Positions 1 through 6,507 of a stretch of DNA of 45,613 nt are shown piece after piece. The notes below the pieces were generated by a model, which searched no databases, was not told where the DNA came from, and saw nothing but the letters and a program-made list of their open reading frames with translations. The DNA lies in assembly GCA_029432815.1 (NCBI GenBank), contig JAROBA010000041.1, forward strand, positions 1-45,613, in the 5' to 3' direction. Made by a program: the position numbers and the translations under genes. The DNA comes from Pontiellaceae bacterium B1224. GTDB lineage: Bacteria > Verrucomicrobiota > Kiritimatiellia > Kiritimatiellales > Pontiellaceae. Numbering within the stretch: position 1 is the stretch's first letter; each line of letters opens with the position of its first letter.

Positions 1-85
1 GTTCCAGCATATGACGGCTCCGCGCGAGGTCATGAAAGAGACGCCGCATCGGGGAAAACGAACGGCTAAAGGACGCTTAAACTAG

Positions 86-286
86 CGCCATTCGGCTCTT
101 ACCCCCGAACTAATGTATCGCATTTGCAATGTCCGGAACCTCTGCCCCGGCGACATCAAAGCCGTTTGGCAGCGCTCCAACTTCCTCTCCGGCAGCATCA
201 CCCACACGCAAATCATCGAGGAGCTCGAAAAAGAAATTCAATATAAGATAGGCGGCAACAAAACGCCCATCGGGTTTCAAACATAA
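86..286 (+). pseudogene. C-terminal remnant of an AAA-family ATPase
   Basis: An open frame runs from just after an in-frame TAG (83-85) to TAA at 284-286. It reads like the C-terminal end of MoxR/SpoVK-type AAA ATPases: a 'LTPEL' segment, then 'LCPGDIKAVWQR', an 'LEKE' helix, a lysine, and the terminal 'PIGF'. I recall that pattern (LTPGD..V, E...K, IGF at the end) from the family; I could not search it. No ATPase core (Walker A/B) lies in the 85 bases before it, and those bases in the same frame do not resemble the family, so this looks like a truncated 3' end and not a gene merely cut by the window edge. An in-frame ATG exists at 113, but a stand-alone 57-aa protein seems unlikely. Confidence 0.45.
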
Positions 287-434
287 GACAGTGCATCCTG
301 CCTGTCCATTTAGGGGCTCTATCCGAGCATAACGGAACGCAACTGTTCGTATTTAAAAAGTAACCACTCCTTGATGATCTATTCTCAAGAGAGCACAATA
401 AAAACAAAATAATTCAGATGAGGATTAGCAACTT

Positions 435-1586
435 ATGAACACGGAAGCATCGAACTTTTCCATTTTTCTTCATCAGGTCCAAAACCTGCATAAAACCCAG
501 AAAAAGCTATCCGACCTAAACGGCGAAAACTTCAATGTTTTCAGCATTCTTGGAATGGAAGGCCAGGAAGTAAAAACGCACTCAGCATTTCTTCGGGAAC
601 TACTTGATCCAAAAGGAACCCATGCCATGGGGGACCATTTCCTCGAATTATTCCTGCAAATCCCGCAAATCGAAGGAAAACTTAACGCGACAAGTTCAAA
701 AGTCGTCGCGGAGTATTATGTTGGACGAATCGACAGTGAATATTCTGAAGGCGGATTCATCGACCTGTTGATTGAAGACAAGGACAAAAAACGAATCATC
801 ATTGAAAACAAAATCTATGCAGGAGATCAGAAGAATCAACTTCTCCGCTATCAGAGGTTTGATCCGTCAGCAGAGCTCATATATCTGACTCTTGATGGGC
901 ACGATGCTTCTACGGAAAGCCTTGGAGGAGAAGAAATAGATTATAAGCCCATCTCCTATGCCAATGAGATATTAAACTGGCTGTGCGACTGCAGAAAAGA
1001 AGCGGTCGAAAAACCGGTTGTCCGCGAAGCACTGTCTCAGTACATCGAACTTATTAGACGCCTAACCAATCAAACTGCAAAGGATGCCATGAAAGAAGAA
1101 ATCCAAGAGTTGCTCTGTAAAAACCCTGAATTTGTTAGTTCTGCCAAGGCAACTGTAGAAGTATGGAATTCAATGGTCTACAACGCCAAGATTTCTGTGA
1201 TTGAAAAACTACATGAAAAGTTGAATTCTCCTGTAAAACTAAGCGATACCATACAAATAAAGATCGAAATAGGTGAGGATCGAGAGGAATTTTATGTTGG
1301 TTACAAACTCTTTGATGGAGAGTCTGAAATTAACGAATCCGAATTATCTAAAAAACTTTTTGACTCGATAAAAGATAAGTTGGAAAACACGAATGCAAAT
1401 AAAAACTGGATGGGTTGGTTTAATCCAAAACCGCTGGAAAAAGGCAAGAAGTTTGACACCCTGCCACCGGAGATAATTACTCGATTATTAGGTGATGAAT
1501 CAAAGGATGAGCTCGATAAGTTTGTGCAATTCATCCTAGAGCAACATGAGACAGCAATAAACCTGATGGTCAAAGCTTTTGAGTGA
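435..1586 (+). CDS. PD-(D/E)XK nuclease family protein (PDDEXK_4-like)
   Basis: A 383-aa cytoplasmic protein with the signature of the stand-alone PD-(D/E)XK nucleases often found in defence islands. Asp110 lies in 'FIDLLIED', Glu124 and Lys126 in 'IIIENKIYAGDQ', followed by 'NQLLRY', the usual Q..Y helix of the family. The N-terminal part ('FNVFSILGMEGQEVKTHSAF') is also typical of this group. The start at 435 has a GAGG about ten bases upstream. The gene is visibly AT-richer than those to its right and stands alone: 148 bases separate it from the AAA remnant, and the next gene is convergent. Target and partner are not visible. The catalytic triad is complete, so it is probably active. Family assignment is fairly safe; a role in phage defence is inferred from context. 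Confidence 0.8.
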   Translation: MNTEASNFSIFLHQVQNLHKTQKKLSDLNGENFNVFSILGMEGQEVKTHSAFLRELLDPKGTHAMGDHFLELFLQIPQIEGKLNATSSKVVAEYYVGRIDSEYSEGGFIDLLIEDKDKKRIIIENKIYAGDQKNQLLRYQRFDPSAELIYLTLDGHDASTESLGGEEIDYKPISYANEILNWLCDCRKEAVEKPVVREALSQYIELIRRLTNQTAKDAMKEEIQELLCKNPEFVSSAKATVEVWNSMVYNAKISVIEKLHEKLNSPVKLSDTIQIKIEIGEDREEFYVGYKLFDGESEINESELSKKLFDSIKDKLENTNANKNWMGWFNPKPLEKGKKFDTLPPEIITRLLGDESKDELDKFVQFILEQHETAINLMVKAFE

Positions 1587-1613
1587 GGTATGTAAATAGT
1601 ACCTTAATTACCT

Positions 1614-2105
1614 TTAGGCATGCCTATAAAGAAACTCCAATGGGCCCGCAATCACACGAATATTTCCAACGGTGTTGAGCCCGGGTGGCAGGCGATGATC
1701 CTGCTGTAACCGGCGGAGCGGTTCGTATTTCAACACGCCGGTGCGGAACTCGATGTTTACATCACCGCAATAGAAAGCCGGAATATGCGGGGCGTGGCAT
1801 AGACGCATCGCCTCGTTGAGTTCCTTTTCAATTTCCGAAAGGGTAGGAAGTGCGAGCTTCTGAGCTTTTCTATATTGGCGCAGAAGCCTGCCCAGCCGCT
1901 CGACCTCGGGTGACACAAGGAGCATTTCCGGAAACTCCTCCAGAATAACGAGGGGATCGGTTGTCAGTCCGCATTGCCCCGATCCGGGGCCGAAGCGGCA
2001 AAACACAGGGTAGAGCCGAAGTTCGGGATAGTCTTTTTTCAGCTCGGCGAGCAGGTTTTTCCCGCGTGTCACGGCATCCTGAAATTGGAATTGGGTTAAA
2101 TTCAT
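1614..2105 (-). CDS. hypothetical protein, divergent from the WYL regulator
   Basis: A 163-aa ORF on the minus strand whose composition and codon use look like a real protein. I do not recognise it. It has no signal peptide or membrane segment. It is rich in Leu, Glu and Arg, with a probable helical middle (residues about 65-105) and an 'IPAFYCGDVNIEFRTG' stretch. It begins about 60 bases from the start of the WYL-family regulator on the opposite strand, so the two probably share a divergent control region; it could be a target or partner of that regulator. The ribosome-binding site is weak. Its 3' end converges on the nuclease gene, with 27 bases between the stops. Another minus-strand frame (1870-2121) overlaps it but has a poorer composition. 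Confidence 0.55.
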   Translation of the reverse strand: MNLTQFQFQDAVTRGKNLLAELKKDYPELRLYPVFCRFGPGSGQCGLTTDPLVILEEFPEMLLVSPEVERLGRLLRQYRKAQKLALPTLSEIEKELNEAMRLCHAPHIPAFYCGDVNIEFRTGVLKYEPLRRLQQDHRLPPGLNTVGNIRVIAGPLEFLYRHA

Positions 2106-2168
2106 GATGCGAAAATATCAAAGGCAGTAGGACATTCTCCGTCCAACCGGTTGATTTATCTTTCCTGC

Positions 2169-3143
2169 ATGTCTAAATTGCAGCGTATGAATAGATCTAA
2201 GACCCAGATGCGGCGGTTGATGGAGCTGGACGCCTTAATGCAGCAGAGGAAGTACCCGAACTGCTCTTCCTTTGGTAAGAAGTGGGAGGTGTCGTCCAAG
2301 ACCATTCAGCGCGATATCGAGTTCATGAAGTATCAACTCAATGCTCCCATTGAATACGACGCGCTAAAGCGCGGATTCTACTATACCGAGCCCAGCTACA
2401 TGATGTCCTCCGTGCCCATGAATGAGGGGGAGCTGATGGCATTGGTTATCGGTGCACGCGCGTTGGAGCAGTACAAAGGTACGCCGATTGCCGCCAAGCT
2501 GGAGTCGGTGCTTCAGAAGCTGTCTGAAATCCTGCCGGATGAAATTACGATCCATCCGGCGGAGCTGTTCTCCCGCTTCAGCTTTTCATCGCCGCCCGCG
2601 ATGCCGATCAGGCCAAAGATCTGGGAAACGGTGGTGAAGGGGTTGCTTTCAAAACGACAGCTGGAAATAACCTATCAGGGGAAGACCTCCCGGGTCAGCC
2701 CGCTGCATATGGCCAATCTCCAGGGCGCCTGGTACCTGTTTGTCCGGTTCTACGACTACGACAATTTCCGGCAGATTGCTATTGGACGGATCGAGACGGC
2801 CAAGCTGCTCAAGGAGGCGGTTGACGATACCGGCTTCGATCCGAACGTCTTTCTCTCCAACACCCTGTACCGGTTCGCAGGCGATAATGAGCCGTTCACC
2901 GTCAAACTGGTTTTTGATAAAGCGATAGCCGATCAGGTCATGGAACTTGAGTGGCATCCGGGGCAGAAAACAAAGACGCTCAAAGATGGCCGTGTGGAGA
3001 TGGAATTCACCGCCAAAGGCGACGTCGAGGTCAAGCGCTGGATTATGGCCTGGGGACAGTACTGCACCGTCAAGTCCCCCAAATGGGTGAAGCAGATGAT
3101 TGATGATGAAGTTGATGCCATGATGTTGAACAGGAAAAAATAG
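2169..3143 (+). CDS. HTH/WYL-domain transcriptional regulator
   Basis: A DeoR-type winged helix (about residues 8-65, with 'VSSKTIQRDIEFMK' as recognition helix) is followed by a WYL domain whose W-Y-L triad is at residues 188-190 ('GAWYLFVRF'), and a C-terminal WCX-like extension. WYL regulators sense ligands, probably nucleotides or nucleic acids, and often control phage-defence genes; that agrees with the nuclease genes on both sides. The open frame begins with TTG at 2151. ATG 2169 is chosen, but ATG 2187 ('MNRSKTQ') also fits the way relatives start; none has a clear Shine-Dalgarno. A gap of 230 bases separates it from the Mrr-type gene, so it may act on that gene's promoter and on its own. 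Confidence 0.85.
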   Translation: MSKLQRMNRSKTQMRRLMELDALMQQRKYPNCSSFGKKWEVSSKTIQRDIEFMKYQLNAPIEYDALKRGFYYTEPSYMMSSVPMNEGELMALVIGARALEQYKGTPIAAKLESVLQKLSEILPDEITIHPAELFSRFSFSSPPAMPIRPKIWETVVKGLLSKRQLEITYQGKTSRVSPLHMANLQGAWYLFVRFYDYDNFRQIAIGRIETAKLLKEAVDDTGFDPNVFLSNTLYRFAGDNEPFTVKLVFDKAIADQVMELEWHPGQKTKTLKDGRVEMEFTAKGDVEVKRWIMAWGQYCTVKSPKWVKQMIDDEVDAMMLNRKK

Positions 3144-3297
3144 ACAGGAGGGTGTTAAGGGAGAGGCTTATCTCAACCGTTGGGAGTTCGGCCTGGGTAT
3201 CACCACGGAGGGGGGAGGATAAGGCATTATGCAGCCAGCTGGATCAGGAGCCGATGCCGGCGAACCAGGTCGCCGTTCAGTTGGGAGTTTATTACCG

Positions 3298-3320
3298 GCA
3301 CAGCCCATTGGAGGCTGTGC
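3298..3320. other. 8-bp perfect hairpin in the leader before the Mrr-type gene
   Basis: GCACAGCC and GGCTGTGC pair perfectly around a 7-base loop, 53 bases before the ATG at 3374. No T-run follows, so it is not an ordinary terminator. It could be an operator for the upstream WYL regulator or an RNA hairpin in the leader. The rest of 3144-3373 shows no gene I can support. Confidence 0.35.
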
Positions 3321-3373
3321 ATTAGCGTTGGCATGGAAGGGAAAGCCATTATTATGTTTGGGGGTAGATAGAG

Positions 3374-4399
3374 ATGAGCGCATTGGATGCGGCGGTACGG
3401 GTGTTGGAGCAGGCGGGGAGGCCGCTGCATTACCGGGAGATCACAAAGCAGGCCTTGAAGTCAGGGCTATGGTCTACAGCGGGGAAGACGCCGGAGGCGA
3501 CCGTCAATGCCCGGTTAGCGGTGGATATTAAAAGGAATGGCAAGGCCTCCCGCTTCGCTCGATATGGGCGCGGTGTGTTCGGGCTTAACCAGGATCGCGC
3601 TGACACCGCGACGGCCATGGAATGCCGTTCTGAGGAAGAAGTCCTCTACATCGCGAAGTCAGGCGCCTGTTCGTTCACCGATGCTGCGGAGCGTATTCTC
3701 GACGGTGCACGGGGCCAACCTATGCACTATCGTGATATCACCCGCCACGCACTCGACCATAATCTGCTCAATACCCAGGGAAAGACCCCGGAAGCCACGA
3801 TGTACGCCCAGGTGCTGACAGAGACCAAACGCCGTAAGCTCCGCGGCGAGCAACCGCGCTTCGTGATGCTTGGCAAGGGCATGGTCGGACTCAGCCGCTG
3901 GGAGGCGCAGAGCGTCGCGTACCAGGTGGAGCAGTCCAACCGTAAGGCACGTACCGCACTTCTAAACAAGGTGAAGGCTATGCCGCCTGCCGACTTCGAG
4001 GAACTGATCGGCGAGTTGCTGGCCTCCATCGGTTTCGATGAGGTGGAAGTCACATCCCGTTCCAAGGACGGCGGCATCGATGTCCGGGGTACGCTGGTTG
4101 TCGGTGACGTCATCCGCACTCGTCTGGCCGTCCAGGTAAAGCGCTGGAAAAATAACATACAGGCCCCGGTCATTCAGCAGGTACGAGGCAGCCTCGGTGC
4201 CCACGAGCAGGGGCTGATCATCACGACAAGCGATTTCAGCAAAGGGGCCTGCAAGGAAGCCGAGCGCCCCGACGCCACTCCCGTCGGTCTTATGACAGGC
4301 GAACAGCTTGTCGCTCTTCTGGTCGAGAATGAGATCGGGGTCAGTCGGACTCCGCTCAACCTTATTGAATTGGTCAATGATGGAGGTATCTATGAGTGA
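3374..4399 (+). CDS. restriction endonuclease, two HARE-HTH domains plus Mrr-type nuclease
   Basis: A 341-aa protein. Two copies of an N-terminal HARE-HTH-like winged helix are visible: about residues 1-75 ('LHYREITKQAL', 'KTPEATVNARL') and about 95-180 ('MHYRDITRHALD', 'KTPEATMYAQVL'). The C-terminal half (about 205-320) is an Mrr-type PD-(D/E)XK nuclease: 'DFEELIGELLASIGF' (from Asp207), Asp236 in 'GGIDVRG' and Gln254/Lys256 in 'VQVKRW'. Mrr enzymes cut DNA carrying modified bases; HARE-HTH domains are proposed to recognise DNA or modified DNA. The catalytic residues are intact. It is the first gene of a tight run: its stop overlaps the next start by 8 bases (ATGAGTGA). The start has a G-rich SD about ten bases upstream. 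No partner methylase is visible. Confidence 0.85.
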   Translation: MSALDAAVRVLEQAGRPLHYREITKQALKSGLWSTAGKTPEATVNARLAVDIKRNGKASRFARYGRGVFGLNQDRADTATAMECRSEEEVLYIAKSGACSFTDAAERILDGARGQPMHYRDITRHALDHNLLNTQGKTPEATMYAQVLTETKRRKLRGEQPRFVMLGKGMVGLSRWEAQSVAYQVEQSNRKARTALLNKVKAMPPADFEELIGELLASIGFDEVEVTSRSKDGGIDVRGTLVVGDVIRTRLAVQVKRWKNNIQAPVIQQVRGSLGAHEQGLIITTSDFSKGACKEAERPDATPVGLMTGEQLVALLVENEIGVSRTPLNLIELVNDGGIYE

Positions 4400-4943
4400 A
4401 GGGCAGGATGTTCCGGTTTGGGATGCAGAGAACTTTGTATCCGGTATAGAAGAGTGGATAGATCATCTGACTGGGGACGCTATGGCTGACTTTCTGGCTA
4501 CGAGGCGTGGCGCGAACGAGTTCTATTTCTTCCACCGTGAAGGAATCCAGCATTATAACCCCGGTGCTGAAACAGATCCGGAAGAGGTCATGCAGCAGTT
4601 ATCCGAAATGGGGGAACGTATTCCCGAACTGCTGGGGATCATTCATGTCCGTACGATCTGCCGGGTGGCTCCCGATACAGAAGAGGGGCTAGCATCGCTC
4701 TCTTCCCTGTTTGAAGGTGTTGATTTTTACGTGGATCCGGATACGGACACCATCTTCATAGAATGCATCGAGATTAGCGCCATATATGGTCTGGGATACC
4801 GTAAAGCGCACAGCTGGCCGATTGTCTTACATGAAGATGATGTTGTGGAGTTTCCTTGTGTTGCCGACTTGTGCAGGCATGAGGAAGAGGTGGGGTTTGA
4901 TGAGCACCTAACAGGTTTCCTGTCGGGACGTTGGACTTCGTAG
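4392..4943 (+). CDS. hypothetical protein coupled to the Mrr-type nuclease
   Basis: A 183-aa acidic, soluble protein I do not recognise. The frame is open from 4308, but ATG 4392 has GGAGG at the right distance and overlaps the upstream stop by 8 bases, so translational coupling is likely. There is no signal peptide or membrane segment. Notable stretches are 'FLATRRGANEFYFFHREG' and a run of alternating hydrophobic and acidic residues ('VDFYVDPDTDTIFIEC') that suggests beta strands. The next gene starts 21 bases after its stop. Position inside the nuclease/DUF6361 run suggests a part in the same defence or regulatory module, perhaps as an immunity or sensor protein; that is inference only. 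Confidence 0.7.
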   Translation: MSEGQDVPVWDAENFVSGIEEWIDHLTGDAMADFLATRRGANEFYFFHREGIQHYNPGAETDPEEVMQQLSEMGERIPELLGIIHVRTICRVAPDTEEGLASLSSLFEGVDFYVDPDTDTIFIECIEISAIYGLGYRKAHSWPIVLHEDDVVEFPCVADLCRHEEEVGFDEHLTGFLSGRWTS

Positions 4944-4964
4944 GACAGAAGTAGAATCGCGCAT

Positions 4965-6182
4965 ATGGCATCATCTTTTACATGGTTGGATTATTCGGAG
5001 CGGGATCGCCAGAAGATGGTGGATGCCATCTCCGCCTTTCGCGAGCAGGAGACGCGTGACGAATTGGGTATTGGGACTATACGCGATGGTTTTGCCGACC
5101 TGTTTTTCCCCGGTACAAGCACGATCCAAACCCGTGCAAGGTACTTTCTTTTTATTCCATGGATGTATCTGGCACTGGAGAAGAATGAAGTGTCTTCGGC
5201 CGAGGCCGCAAAGTGGGCGAGATCGCGGGAGACCGCATTGATTGGAGCACTGGAGAAAGCCGGGGAATATCGAGGGAATATCGGGCGTGAGGCGCGTGAT
5301 AAGCTCAAGAGACTGCCCAGCAACATATACTGGCAGGGGTTGAGCGCGTGGGGCATTCGGAAGTTTCCGGGGTCGCAAGCACAGTATCATCGTTTCCTCG
5401 ACCGATTCTATCTTACCAAGGGGCAGAGCCTTCTTAGTGATGACAAGGAGCCTGTGGCGGGATTTTCGGAATCGAACTGGAACACTGTGGGTATGCCACC
5501 CAAGCCCCCCGGGTTTCCATGGGAAGCATCACTTGAAATGCGACCTGAAGATTCGAATTATCTGAAGGAAGGCATCCTCTCGCCGGGAACCCAATCCTCC
5601 TTGCTGGGCCATCTGGTGCAGCAGAAGAGTCTCCCCTTGGATTCAGAGTTCATCTGGGAATCTGAATGCTACGGGGCTATACCCGAGAAGATCAAGGTAT
5701 TGGTAGAGCATGCACGATGCTTCTCTGAGGCTATCCATGGTGCAGCCTTGCTCTATAACCTTATGCTCGCTGAACTTTCGGGCATGGAAGACTCCTGTGG
5801 GTTTTACCGTGAAGAGCTTCAGAACTGGGCAGAACTAATCGAGAACCGCATGCCTCTTTTCTCCAGCTGGGATCAGGTCCAGTTCTGGAAGGTACTTGAT
5901 ACGGCAGGAGCAAGGGTTCCGGGTGCTACCCGTCTATTTGTCTCCCAATGGTTGGAAGGGGCACTACAGCGACCCGGCCTGCGCTCATTGGCTGATGATA
6001 CTAACATGCGGAACCTCATACATGACAGGGAACGTCTGCTTAAGCGCGGACAGGCCCGACTGGAAAATCCGCGTGCCCGTGAGCTCTGGAGTGGAGCCGC
6101 CGGTACGGGGCGACTGGATTTCCGTTGGAAGGTGTCAGCAGGTATCTTGAACGACATACTCAAGGGGCTTAGCCATGCTTGA
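4965..6182 (+). CDS. DUF6361 family protein
   Basis: A 405-aa protein whose N-terminus matches what I remember of DUF6361: 'SFTWLDYSERDRQKM', 'DELGIGTIRDGFADLFFPG' and 'TIQTRARYFLFIPWMYL'. No biochemical function is known to me. It is soluble, aromatic-rich and predicted mostly helical, with no recognisable catalytic motif. It overlaps the next gene (PLD-like) by 8 bases, a pairing I have met elsewhere for this family, which suggests that the two products work together, probably in defence against foreign DNA. Here the partner is truncated, so the module may no longer work. The start is ATG 4965; the SD is weak. Confidence 0.75.
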   Translation: MASSFTWLDYSERDRQKMVDAISAFREQETRDELGIGTIRDGFADLFFPGTSTIQTRARYFLFIPWMYLALEKNEVSSAEAAKWARSRETALIGALEKAGEYRGNIGREARDKLKRLPSNIYWQGLSAWGIRKFPGSQAQYHRFLDRFYLTKGQSLLSDDKEPVAGFSESNWNTVGMPPKPPGFPWEASLEMRPEDSNYLKEGILSPGTQSSLLGHLVQQKSLPLDSEFIWESECYGAIPEKIKVLVEHARCFSEAIHGAALLYNLMLAELSGMEDSCGFYREELQNWAELIENRMPLFSSWDQVQFWKVLDTAGARVPGATRLFVSQWLEGALQRPGLRSLADDTNMRNLIHDRERLLKRGQARLENPRARELWSGAAGTGRLDFRWKVSAGILNDILKGLSHA

Positions 6183-6384
6183 ACCCTTTGATAGACGACA
6201 TTTGCTGGAAGCCCTCCAGCCGCCGGACGGCTATGATCTCTCTGAGGCCGTCGGAACGACCTACAGTCTGGATCTTATGATCCTGTTAACTGTTCCTCTT
6301 GCCTTCGCCATGTCTGCGCAGGAAGAGGACGCCCCCAATCCTCTCGCCTTGCTTGAAGCAGTCAGGCGCTACGTCATGCGGAGA

Positions 6385-6507
6385 TGCATCCTTCTGATCA
6401 CACAGCCGGATCTCATACATGATGATATCCTTGAGAAATCCATCCTGAAACTCACTGTTACCCTGAAGATTCTTCAAATATTTACCCGCTTCATCAAACC
6501 GGCCTAG
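6385..6507 (-). pseudogene. 3' fragment of a DUF2225-like gene split by the IS
   Basis: On the minus strand the codons read 'GRFDEAGKYLKNLQ...FLKDIIMYEIRLCD', a TPR-like helix pair. Joined to the fragment at 8549-8891 after removing the insertion sequence and one CTAG copy, the frame is continuous across the junction: 'GELLRRL' then 'GRFDEAGKYL'. This resembles the C-terminal half of DUF2225-type proteins. The fragment runs into antisense PLD sequence near 6380, so its own stop codon is missing. Confidence 0.6.
6504..6507. repeat. target-site duplication CTAG (left copy)
   Basis: CTAG here and at 8549-8552 bracket the insertion sequence. Keeping a single copy rebuilds an uninterrupted reading frame in the minus-strand host gene, which is independent support for these boundaries. 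Confidence 0.7.

Larger units (their letters stand above)
6175..6507 (+). pseudogene. truncated phospholipase-D-like protein (partner of DUF6361)
   Basis: The first 65 or so codons ('MLEPFDRRHLLEALQPP', 'GTTYSLDLMILLTVPLAF', 'LALLEAVRRY') look like the N-terminus of the PLD-like proteins that accompany DUF6361. After about base 6375 the likeness stops: the remaining residues are the antisense of a different gene (see the minus-strand fragment 6385-6507). No HKD catalytic motif is present. The frame ends at the TAG inside the CTAG target duplication of the insertion sequence. The gene therefore lost its 3' part in a rearrangement that came before the IS insertion. Start and 8-base overlap with the DUF6361 gene are intact. 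Confidence 0.65.

Noticed and set aside
3229-3531. Plus-strand open frame of 100 codons before and into the Mrr-type gene
   Set aside because: Gly/Ala/Arg-rich, low-complexity composition, no SD, and overlaps the well-supported frame starting at 3374.
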